From an uncultured Brevundimonas sp. (GTDB lineage Bacteria > Pseudomonadota > Alphaproteobacteria > Caulobacterales > Caulobacteraceae): a DNA stretch of 9,534 bases. The stretch is from assembly GCA_946885435.1 (NCBI GenBank), contig CAMPGL010000080.1:1-9534 (forward strand), read 5' to 3'. The notes below the pieces were generated by a model, which saw nothing but the letters and a program-made list of their open reading frames with translations, had not been told where the DNA came from and did not search any database. Shown in pieces: positions 1 to 6,089 of the stretch (position 1 is the first letter of the stretch; every line of letters begins with the position of its first letter). Both the position numbers and the translations under genes were made by a program.

Positions 1-120
1 CAGTACGGCTACGGCGAACGCGGTGAATACGGAGAGCGCGGCGAGTACGGCGAACGCGGAGAGTACGGCCACGGCCGCCGCCGCAAGCGCGGCTTCGATC
101 TGTTCGATATTTTCGACTAG
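1..120 (+). CDS. C-terminal end of a protein with YGERGE hexapeptide repeats (5' truncated by window)
   Basis: Frame 1 is open from the first base to a TAG at 118-120 and gives 39 residues. It contains three consecutive YGERGE units, a YGHG, a basic stretch GRRRKRG and an acidic/aromatic tail FDLFDIFD. Codons vary between the repeat units at synonymous positions (gaa/gag, ggc/gga/ggt), which supports real coding selected at protein level. The basic patch followed by an F/D-rich tail resembles the C-termini of small alphaproteobacterial zf-TFIIB (zinc-ribbon) proteins. That is only an impression, because the diagnostic N-terminus lies outside the window. The gene ends 56 bp before the next start. 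No clear terminator hairpin is visible after it, so read-through is possible. Confidence 0.6.
   Translation, partial: QYGYGERGEYGERGEYGERGEYGHGRRRKRGFDLFDIFD
10..63 (+). repeat. Three tandem 18-bp units encoding YGERGE
   Basis: Units at 10-27, 28-45 and 46-63 each encode Tyr-Gly-Glu-Arg-Gly-Glu. A partial fourth unit (YGHG) follows. The units are identical as protein but differ at several wobble bases, so this is a diverged coding repeat and not a recent slippage product. Confidence 0.75.
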
Positions 121-176
121 ATTGCCGACTATAGCGGCGTTCGTACCGACTCAGTCACCACCTGTTAGAATTGCGC

Positions 177-1967
177 GTGTCGACCGCTCAGCCGCTAAAT
201 CCCGCCGTGCCGGCCCAGGCCTTCCTTGCCCCGCAAGCTGCGTGGGAGGCGGGCGTGGAGAACCATGTCGCCTACTGGGCGGGGGTCATCTGCAACGGCC
301 CCGGGCTGGAAGCGCACCACCAGCTGCTTCTGGATTGGTGTGATCCTGAGCGCGCGGTCGAGGCCGACCTTGCAGCCCTGATCCCGGAGGGCGACGGTCC
401 CGTCCTGGCGCTGGATCTGGCGTCGGGCCCCGTGGCCAGCATGGGCTGGAAGATCGACGGCCGCGACGTGAAGGTGACCGCCGTCGATCCCTTCGCTCTC
501 TACCTGAACGATGTGATGGAGTTCAAAGGCCTGAAGGGGCCGCCGGTGCGATCCATCCAGACCAGCTTGCAGAGCCTGGCCGGCTTCAGCGGCGGAGTCC
601 TCTTCGATATCGCCTACGTGAACTGCGCGCTGAACACCTTTGCCGACCCCGCACAGACGGTGCGGGACGTCCTGGCTCTGCTGAAGCCCGGCGGGTCTCT
701 TCTTGTTCGGTCTCCCGTCAACGGAGCCGAGGCCGCGAGCTATTTTGCGCTCCACCTCTGGAACCTGGCTCCGGGCGAGGACGGCGACGTCGTGATCTGG
801 CGGCCTGACCAGCGCCTAAGCTTGCGAGAGGTGGTCGGCGATCTCGCGACGATCACGATTCAGGCGCTGCCACAGTTCCTGAATATCGTGATCCAGCGTT
901 CGGGCGGCGCCCCGCCTGAACGGTCAGAGCGGAGCGTCCAGGAACTTTCCAACGCCATCGATAGCGAAGTGAAGGCCGGCCGGCTGGATATGGCTCTCGA
1001 GATGGCAGAGGCCCTGATCCGGCGCTCGGAAGGTGTGGCGCTGGTGGTCGCATTGACTCAAGCAGCCAGCGCCGCGCGGCAGGCGCACCGGCTTGAGGAG
1101 GTCCGTCGATACCTCATGGAGGGCAAGCAGGTCGCTGCAGGGCTGAAATCCTGCCCCGCCCAGGTCCTCAGCCAGCTCGCCTTCAGCTTAGAGCGGGAAG
1201 GCTTCTCCGACGCGGCCCTGGTCGTGAGCGACCGGATTCAGCCGCGTTCGGCCCGGACGGAGGTCAGCCGCGCCATCAGCGAACGCATAGCGTGGGGCAA
1301 GGGAACGCGCAGGCAGCTTAGCGATATTGACGCGCCCATTGTTCCCCTCGGCCAGGAGTGCGTTCCGTTCGATCTGGCGATGCGCTGGGGCCTGGCGGAT
1401 CGCGTCGTGGACGGACCGTTCACGGCGGGGGTGTTCTACGGCGACGGCCCGGCCAAGCTGATCGCAAATGAGTTCGCCGACCTGTTCGACCCGGCGGCTC
1501 ACAAGATCGCACGGACTCCCTCAGGGGTCGAAGCGCTGACGCTTCCTGCCTACGGCTCGTTTCTGAACCACCAGCTCGGCCCGTTCTGGCTGGAGGACGG
1601 CAAGGCCCGGTTGATGGCCCTCTACAAGGAGCGGGTGGAGAGCTTCCGCCGCGCCGTCACGGCCCAGCGTGTGCTGTTCGTCCTCGACCAGCGCTACCCC
1701 GCGGACCTGGACAGCTGGATGGCCACACTCGAGCGCGCCGTCGGACATGACGACTTCCGCCTGACCGTCATCCGCTTCGGCGAGATCGACGGTCCTTCGC
1801 CCACCGATCCGCGCATCGATGTGGCGGTGGTGCCCAAACCCAGCGAGGAATACGTCTGGTTCGACGCGGCGAGCTACAGCACGCCTGCCGGCCTAGCGTT
1901 CGAGCGTGGCATCGTGGGCGCCATGGCCTCCAGCCTCGCCAGACTCGCAGGGCCGATCAGGCGATGA
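177..1967 (+). CDS. Fusion protein: class I methyltransferase-like domain, helical linker, DUF1796 papain-like cysteine peptidase domain
   Basis: The protein has about 596 residues. Residues ~75-200 look like a Rossmann methyltransferase fold: LDLASGP (79-85) as a degenerate SAM motif I, VTAVDPFA (100-107) as motif II, and FDIAYVNCALNTFADP (143-158) followed by LKPGGSLLVRSPV (169-181). Residues ~253-354 are Ala/Leu/Glu-rich helices, possibly TPR-like. Residues ~388-536 match the DUF1796 pattern: IVPLGQEC (Cys395), GPFTAG (413-418) where many members have PFDW, GSFLNHQL with His465, the helix YKERVESFRR, then VLFVLDQRY and RLTVIRFGE. DUF1796 is described as putative papain-like peptidase and is often seen in surface-polysaccharide loci; no activity is known here. 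Start: GTG 177 is preferred, with TTG 171 as the in-frame alternative; neither has a convincing Shine-Dalgarno sequence. The stop overlaps the stop of the convergent methyltransferase. Confidence 0.85.
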   Translation: MSTAQPLNPAVPAQAFLAPQAAWEAGVENHVAYWAGVICNGPGLEAHHQLLLDWCDPERAVEADLAALIPEGDGPVLALDLASGPVASMGWKIDGRDVKVTAVDPFALYLNDVMEFKGLKGPPVRSIQTSLQSLAGFSGGVLFDIAYVNCALNTFADPAQTVRDVLALLKPGGSLLVRSPVNGAEAASYFALHLWNLAPGEDGDVVIWRPDQRLSLREVVGDLATITIQALPQFLNIVIQRSGGAPPERSERSVQELSNAIDSEVKAGRLDMALEMAEALIRRSEGVALVVALTQAASAARQAHRLEEVRRYLMEGKQVAAGLKSCPAQVLSQLAFSLEREGFSDAALVVSDRIQPRSARTEVSRAISERIAWGKGTRRQLSDIDAPIVPLGQECVPFDLAMRWGLADRVVDGPFTAGVFYGDGPAKLIANEFADLFDPAAHKIARTPSGVEALTLPAYGSFLNHQLGPFWLEDGKARLMALYKERVESFRRAVTAQRVLFVLDQRYPADLDSWMATLERAVGHDDFRLTVIRFGEIDGPSPTDPRIDVAVVPKPSEEYVWFDAASYSTPAGLAFERGIVGAMASSLARLAGPIRR

Positions 1968-2694
1968 CTTCGCAGAGGACCTGCAGCGTATGGTCCTCCC
2001 ATTTGAACTCATCGACCACGCGGAAACGGCATAGTTCCAGAAGCTTGCGGAAGGCGTGGTCGGTATAGAGGTACCAATAGGGCCAGCAGGTCAGCTCCCC
2101 GTCCTCAATCCACGGCATGCCGGGGTTCGGTCGGTCCAGCGGCGGCGCTGTCTGATCGATGCTCCAGCCAAACTTGTCCTGGTAGTGCTGGTTCAGAACC
2201 CGCCGATCCTGTTCGGTGAGAGCGGGGAGGAACAGGACCCCGGCATCCGGGAGGCGAAGGGTCCCGGCAACGTTTTCAATGACGCCGGGGAAGGTCACGG
2301 TATTGGTGATCAGATGCCGGCCGGTGACGCGTCGCAGGTTCCACAGCGCATCGGCGGGGGAAGGCAGGTGATAGAAAATCCCTGTCGTGTGAACGACGTC
2401 GAACACGCCGAGCCTCGCGAGCGCCTGCGGGTCGCGAATGTCGATCCGGTCGAACTCCTCGACGCCGTCGACGCCGCGCGACCGCATCACCTGACGGAAG
2501 CCTTCCCACTCGAAGTAGTCGATCGGCCGGATGTCAGCCTGCGCCACGCGCGAGGCTCCGGCCAGGGACGCGGTCGAAGTCCGCTCGTTTCCGGCGCCGA
2601 CCCCGATGCCGCCGATGTCCACGAAAGAGCGCCCCGGCGCCAGACCGATGATCCATTCGTCGATACGATCCCGGGGGGGCGGGCTGGCGGCCAT
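1957..2694 (-). CDS. SAM-dependent class I methyltransferase (CmoB-like core)
   Basis: The protein has 245 residues and starts at an ATG (complement of 2692-2694), about 110 bp from the divergent FkbM gene. Visible motifs are FVDIGGIGVGAGNE (24-37) as the glycine-rich SAM loop, ADIRPIDYFEWEGF (53-66) as the acidic-end strand plus a Trp/Tyr-rich stretch, FDRIDIRDP (81-89), and FDVVHTTGIFYHLPSP (98-113) followed by ADALWNLRRV. The last motif recalls the 'GVLYH..SP..HLW.L' strand of CmoB and related small-molecule or glycan methyltransferases. The C-terminal part (~190-245) is rich in Trp and Tyr (WPYWYLY) and probably shapes the acceptor site. The acceptor cannot be told from sequence. The Shine-Dalgarno region is weak (AGAG about 13 nt upstream). 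Its 3' end overlaps the convergent fusion gene by 11 bp. Confidence 0.85.
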   Translation of the reverse strand: MAASPPPRDRIDEWIIGLAPGRSFVDIGGIGVGAGNERTSTASLAGASRVAQADIRPIDYFEWEGFRQVMRSRGVDGVEEFDRIDIRDPQALARLGVFDVVHTTGIFYHLPSPADALWNLRRVTGRHLITNTVTFPGVIENVAGTLRLPDAGVLFLPALTEQDRRVLNQHYQDKFGWSIDQTAPPLDRPNPGMPWIEDGELTCWPYWYLYTDHAFRKLLELCRFRVVDEFKWEDHTLQVLCEVIA

Positions 2695-2761
2695 GGAAAT
2701 CAGCTCTCTACGGTTCGCCCCTCGTCTAGGGGGCGGGGCGTCGCGTCGTCAACGACAGGCG

Positions 2762-2790
2762 TTCACCTCGGGCCGAATGCCGCCTATAGC
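2762..2790 (+). promoter_or_regulatory. Possible sigma70-type promoter of the FkbM methyltransferase gene
   Basis: TTCACC (2762-2767), a 17-nt spacer and TATAGC (2785-2790) each match 4 of 6 consensus bases. Transcription would begin near 2797, only about 9 nt before TTG 2806 or 21 nt before GTG 2818. Weak boxes, so tentative. Confidence 0.3.
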
Positions 2791-2805
2791 GACGCCGAGT
2801 AAGAG

Positions 2806-3588
2806 TTGGACCCAGCCGTGCACCCAGACCGCAATCTCATCTTCGATCTCGGCCTGCACCGCGGCGAAGACACGGACTATTACCTCCGCAAGGGTTTTCG
2901 TGTTGTGGCGCTCGAGGCCAACCCGGAACTGGTGCGTGGCGCGAGCGCCCGGTTCAGGTCGGAGCTGCGCGAGGGCCGGTTCAAGCCTGTGCAGAATGCG
3001 CTCTGGAAGACATCCGGGGAGACCGTCACCTTCCACGTGAACCCGGAGAAGGATGACTGGAGCAGCTTGTTGGAGAGCTGGGCCGGCAAGGGCGGTCACG
3101 CCCTGAAAACCATTGAGGTCCAGACGGTCACGCTCAGCGACCTCTTCGACGCTCATGGTACGCCCTACTACGTGAAGTGCGACATCGAAGGCGCCGACGA
3201 GGTGTTCGTCGACCAGCTCTGGGCTGACGAGCGAATGCCCGACTTCGTCTCCGTGGAGGCGGCCAGCGTGGATCTGCTGAACAAGCTCGCGGCAAAGGGC
3301 TATGACCGCTTCCAGATCGTCAACCAGGCCACGCTGTGGGCTGTGCCGGCCGTGCGCCCTGCGCGGGAGGGGAGCGTCGTCGAAGTCACCTTCAACGGGC
3401 ACATGAGCGGTCCGTTCGGCCTGGAGTTGCCGGCGCATCGCTGGAAGGACCGCCAGACCATCGCCGACCTCTACGCCTCGTTCATTCGCCTGAACCAGTA
3501 CGACGACTTGCTGGGTTTTGGCTGGCTCGATTTTCACGCCACCACGCATGAGGCTCTGGAGAGACGTTCCGGCGAGCTCGGCGCTTAG
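2806..3588 (+). CDS. FkbM family methyltransferase
   Basis: The protein has 260 residues from TTG 2806 (256 from GTG 2818). The FkbM (Methyltransf_21) signature is clear: LIFDLGLHRGEDT (11-23) is SAM motif I with the family's GxxxGEDT pattern, VVALEANPELV (33-43) carries the acidic residue for the SAM ribose, and YVKCDIEGADEVF (122-134) is the hallmark 'K-D-EGaE' strand, followed by PDFVSVEA (145-152). Family members O-methylate polyketides, sugars or surface glycans; the substrate here is unknown. A TAA at 2800-2802 lies in frame just upstream, so translation must begin at TTG 2806 or GTG 2818. The latter gives MHPDRNLIFDLG, a typical family start. The gene is divergent from the CmoB-like methyltransferase, and 156 bp separate it from the sulfotransferase gene downstream. 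Confidence 0.9.
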   Translation: MDPAVHPDRNLIFDLGLHRGEDTDYYLRKGFRVVALEANPELVRGASARFRSELREGRFKPVQNALWKTSGETVTFHVNPEKDDWSSLLESWAGKGGHALKTIEVQTVTLSDLFDAHGTPYYVKCDIEGADEVFVDQLWADERMPDFVSVEAASVDLLNKLAAKGYDRFQIVNQATLWAVPAVRPAREGSVVEVTFNGHMSGPFGLELPAHRWKDRQTIADLYASFIRLNQYDDLLGFGWLDFHATTHEALERRSGELGA

Positions 3589-3628
3589 GTCTGAACCTCC
3601 GACCGCGCGGAGAATGTGACCGCGAGCC

Positions 3629-3698
3629 TACAGGTGAGCACAAAAACCACCGTTCTTCCTTGTACAGGTGAACGCCGTTCCGAAGTCGATTGACCTGT
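3629..3698. promoter_or_regulatory. Cluster of three ACAGGT half-sites before the sulfotransferase operon
   Basis: TACAGGTGAGC (3629-3639) and TACAGGTGAAC (3663-3673) are direct repeats 34 bp apart. TTGACCTGT (3690-3698) is the inverted form, matching ACAGGTGAA (3664-3672) at 8 of 9 positions with 17 nt between. The last copy overlaps a possible -35 box TTGACC (3690-3695), about 50 bp before the GTG at 3745; no good -10 follows it. The stretch 3636-3665 is noticeably more AT-rich than its surroundings. This could be an operator, but no known regulator is assigned. Confidence 0.3.
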
Positions 3699-3744
3699 CT
3701 CCCGGATTGCGGCCTAACCGGAGGGAAGTACGGGGGAATGGGGT

Positions 3745-4629
3745 GTGGACGGGGCGGTTGTGGCCGGGCGGGTGAGCGCCGCGCGCGCGCCTGGCGTGGC
3801 GCTTGAACGCGCCATCATGATCTGTGGGGCGGGGCATTCGGGCTCGACCCTGCTCGGAATGCTGCTGGGGCGGGCGGCCGGCGCCTTCTACATCGGCGAA
3901 GGCGCCAAGGCCCGCTATCTCGGCGACCTGTCCAAACCGTTGCGCAAGCGGGCCTGCAAGGTGTGCGGCGACGACTGCCCGGTCTGGTCGGGCCTGACCT
4001 GGGACGGCCAGGCGCCGCTCTATCCCCTGGTCGCCTCGCATACGGGTGCGTCCACGATCGTCGATTCGACCAAGCGGCCGGACTGGATCGTCCAGCGGGC
4101 CGCCGAGACTCGGGCGGCCGGCGCGGAGCCTCACCTCATTCTGCTACTGCGCGACGGACGGGCAGTGGTGAACTCACGCATCCGCAAATACCCGGAGAAG
4201 CCCGTGGCGGAGCTTGTCGAGGGCTGGCTGGGTCAGATGGACGCCTGCCGCGCCCTGTTCGACGGCTTTTCCGGACCCAAGCAGATCGTGCGCTACGAGG
4301 AACTGGCCGCCGAGCCTGAACGGGTCATGCGCGACCTGTGTGACGTATCGGGCCTGACTTACGACCCGGCGATGTTGGATATCGCCGGCGGCGAGCATCA
4401 TCCGCTGGGCGGCAACAACGGCACCCAATTCCTCGCCACGCGAGACAATGGCCAGGCGGCCATCGTCCAGCCGGGCGCGCGGGGCCGCGACTATTACGAA
4501 CAGCATGCAGGCCGGATCCGGCCGGACATGCGCTGGAAGACCGAACTGTCGGCGGAGCACGCCGCGCTGTTCGAGGCAATGGCTGGCACGGCCAACCGCG
4601 CCTGCGAGTGGGAGGAAACAGGCGGGTGA
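3745..4629 (+). CDS. Sulfotransferase family protein (PAPS-dependent type)
   Basis: The protein has 294 residues. IMICGAGHSGSTLLGMLLG (24-42) is the P-loop-like 5'-phosphosulfate loop of sulfotransferases (family pattern GxxRSGTTLL, here GHSGSTLL). LILLLRDGRAVVNSR (131-145) is the 3'-phosphate-binding strand and helix, with Arg136 and Ser144. VRYEELAAEPERVMRDLC (182-199) is the usual following segment. A CKVCGDDCPVW cluster (71-81) resembles the Cys-rich insert seen in bacterial sulfotransferases that act on glycans or lipids. The enzyme presumably moves sulfate from PAPS to a hydroxyl; the acceptor is unknown. GTG 3745 follows purine-rich GGGGGA; later in-frame starts (GTG 3760, GTG 3772, ATG 3817) are possible, but the last would cut into the P-loop strand. 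Its TGA overlaps the next gene's GTG (GTGA), which indicates translational coupling. Confidence 0.87.
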   Translation: MDGAVVAGRVSAARAPGVALERAIMICGAGHSGSTLLGMLLGRAAGAFYIGEGAKARYLGDLSKPLRKRACKVCGDDCPVWSGLTWDGQAPLYPLVASHTGASTIVDSTKRPDWIVQRAAETRAAGAEPHLILLLRDGRAVVNSRIRKYPEKPVAELVEGWLGQMDACRALFDGFSGPKQIVRYEELAAEPERVMRDLCDVSGLTYDPAMLDIAGGEHHPLGGNNGTQFLATRDNGQAAIVQPGARGRDYYEQHAGRIRPDMRWKTELSAEHAALFEAMAGTANRACEWEETGG

Positions 4630-6065
4630 AGATCGACCTCGTCTACCGGCAGATCGATGAGCGGACGCGCGACGTCGGCCTGGAACTGGCGTTGGAGAAC
4701 GTGCGGCCTGATGAGGTGCACATCATCAACGACGTGCGTCCGTTCACGGAATGCGTCCAGCAGATGCTGAGGATCAAGCACGACTGCGACTACGTGCTCT
4801 ACCTGGACGCCGACTGCCTGATCCTCGAGGACATGCGCGAGTTCATCGAGAGCTGCGACGCGGCCTATATCGACGCCTACGTCACCGACCTGTTTCGAGG
4901 CCGGATCCATTGCGGCGCGCACATCACCCGCATTGACCTTGTCCGCCGCATGGCTGCGATCGAGCCGCCCGTCGACGACATCAAGTACGTGCTGCGTCCT
5001 GAATCGCGCCTTCGGAACCTGGCGATGAAGCCGCTGCGGATGAGCAAGCAATTCCGCAACTTCGACATCCTGCACGACCATTTCCAGTACTATCGGCACG
5101 TCTTCGCCAAGTACGCCCTGCGCGAGCTCCGCAGCCGCACCGACGTGCAGGGCCGGCGTCTGACCATGAGCATGAAGGGTTGGCCGAAGCCCAACTGCAA
5201 GGTCACCGACTTTTCGGTGGCCCGGCACGCGGTGGAGTACGCGCGCGTCATGGTGCCGGAGTCCGCCTCGGCCCAGGAAGTCCAGAGCTTCATCGAGGCC
5301 CTGCCGGAGCATGCGGCCAGCGAACTCGACCGACTGGGGATCGAGGAGAAGCCGCCCTTCACCCGCGCCGACCTCGACGACTGGCTGGACGGCAACTCAA
5401 GCCGCCGCGTCTACGGCGCCACCGAAAAGAACAAGCCCAAGGTGTTCGGCCTGGGTCTATCGCGAACCGGCACCCGCTCGCTCACCAAGGCGCTGAAGGT
5501 TCTGGGCTTCGACTGCGCCCACTACCCGGTCGACGAGGACACCTACACCGAACTGACGAACGGCCAGTACGACCTGACAGTGCTGAAATACTACGACGGC
5601 CTGACCGACATCACGGTCGCCCCGTTCTTTGAAATGTTCGACAAGCAGTATCCGGGCAGCAAGTTCATCCTGACCGTGCGGGACCGCGAGAGCTGGCTGC
5701 GCTCGTGCCAGAACCACTGGTTCAACCGGCCGGCCTTCAAGGAGGCGGAGGATCCCGACGAGGAGACGCACTACCTGATGCGCCAGTTCCTGCGTTCGTC
5801 GGTCTTCGGCTGCTACAACTTCGTGCCTGAGCGGTTCGTCTGGGTCTATGAGCAGTACGTCAAGCGGGTGATGGACTACTTCAAGGACCGTCCGGAGGAT
5901 CTGCTGGTCATCAACGTCTGCGAGGGAGAGGGCTACGAAAAGCTGGCGCCCTTCCTCAATCGGCCTCTGCCGACGCAGCCGTTCCCGCACAAGGGCAACG
6001 TCCTGTCACAGCGCATAGCCCAGGAGCGGGCCAAGATCCGCGCGAGGCTCGAGCTCGCTGGATAG
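4626..6065 (+). CDS. Bifunctional fusion: glycosyltransferase-like (GT-A) domain plus C-terminal sulfotransferase domain
   Basis: The protein has 479 residues and one uninterrupted frame. Residues ~1-200 look like a GT-A nucleotide-sugar domain: MKIDLVYRQ start strand, YVLYLDADCLILED (56-69) with the DxD-type metal/nucleotide motif at 61-63, then HCGAHITRID (95-104) and ILHDHFQYY (148-156), where a late His often completes a GT-A site. Residues ~270-455 are a sulfotransferase/P-loop domain: KVFGLGLSRTGTRSL (272-286) and KFILTVRDRESWLRS (346-360) with Arg352 and Ser360, close to the Sulfotransfer_4 pattern. A linker of ~70 residues joins them. GTG 4626 is chosen because GGAGG at 4611-4615 sits 10 nt upstream and it forms a GTGA overlap with the previous stop; GTG 4608 in the same frame lacks a ribosome site. 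One polypeptide may extend a glycan and sulfate it. Confidence 0.83.
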   Translation: MKIDLVYRQIDERTRDVGLELALENVRPDEVHIINDVRPFTECVQQMLRIKHDCDYVLYLDADCLILEDMREFIESCDAAYIDAYVTDLFRGRIHCGAHITRIDLVRRMAAIEPPVDDIKYVLRPESRLRNLAMKPLRMSKQFRNFDILHDHFQYYRHVFAKYALRELRSRTDVQGRRLTMSMKGWPKPNCKVTDFSVARHAVEYARVMVPESASAQEVQSFIEALPEHAASELDRLGIEEKPPFTRADLDDWLDGNSSRRVYGATEKNKPKVFGLGLSRTGTRSLTKALKVLGFDCAHYPVDEDTYTELTNGQYDLTVLKYYDGLTDITVAPFFEMFDKQYPGSKFILTVRDRESWLRSCQNHWFNRPAFKEAEDPDEETHYLMRQFLRSSVFGCYNFVPERFVWVYEQYVKRVMDYFKDRPEDLLVINVCEGEGYEKLAPFLNRPLPTQPFPHKGNVLSQRIAQERAKIRARLELAG

Positions 6066-6089
6066 ACTGGTAGTCTGGCGATCGACGAC

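Noticed and set aside
112..135. Possible promoter TTCGAC...TATAGC before the fusion gene
   Set aside because: The boxes are only 12 nt apart, too close for a sigma70 promoter, and no better -35 is found at 16-18 nt.
23..343. 106-codon Ala/Thr/Ser-rich frame at the window start
   Set aside because: It is the out-of-frame reading of the YGERGE repeat and of the start of the fusion gene; its repetitive composition comes from the repeat DNA.
2056..2802. 248-codon open frame on the plus strand antisense to the CmoB-like methyltransferase
   Set aside because: Its translation is Pro/Gly/Arg-rich without family motifs, while the opposite strand carries clear SAM-binding motifs. Long antisense frames are expected at this GC content.
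2749..3549. 266-codon open frame on the minus strand across the FkbM gene
   Set aside because: The plus strand shows the full FkbM signature; this frame has no recognisable motif and is a composition shadow.
3616..3693. 25-codon GTG frame in the gap before the sulfotransferase gene, considered as a possible precursor peptide
   Set aside because: Its third codon positions are not GC-biased like real genes here, the only purine-rich stretch (GGAGA) is 2 nt from the GTG, and it coincides with the repeat-rich presumed promoter region.
6064..6076. AGACT-GGT-AGTCT mini-hairpin between the GT/sulfotransferase fusion and the exporter
   Set aside because: Only 5 bp with a 3-nt loop and no T-run; too weak to call a terminator or processing site.
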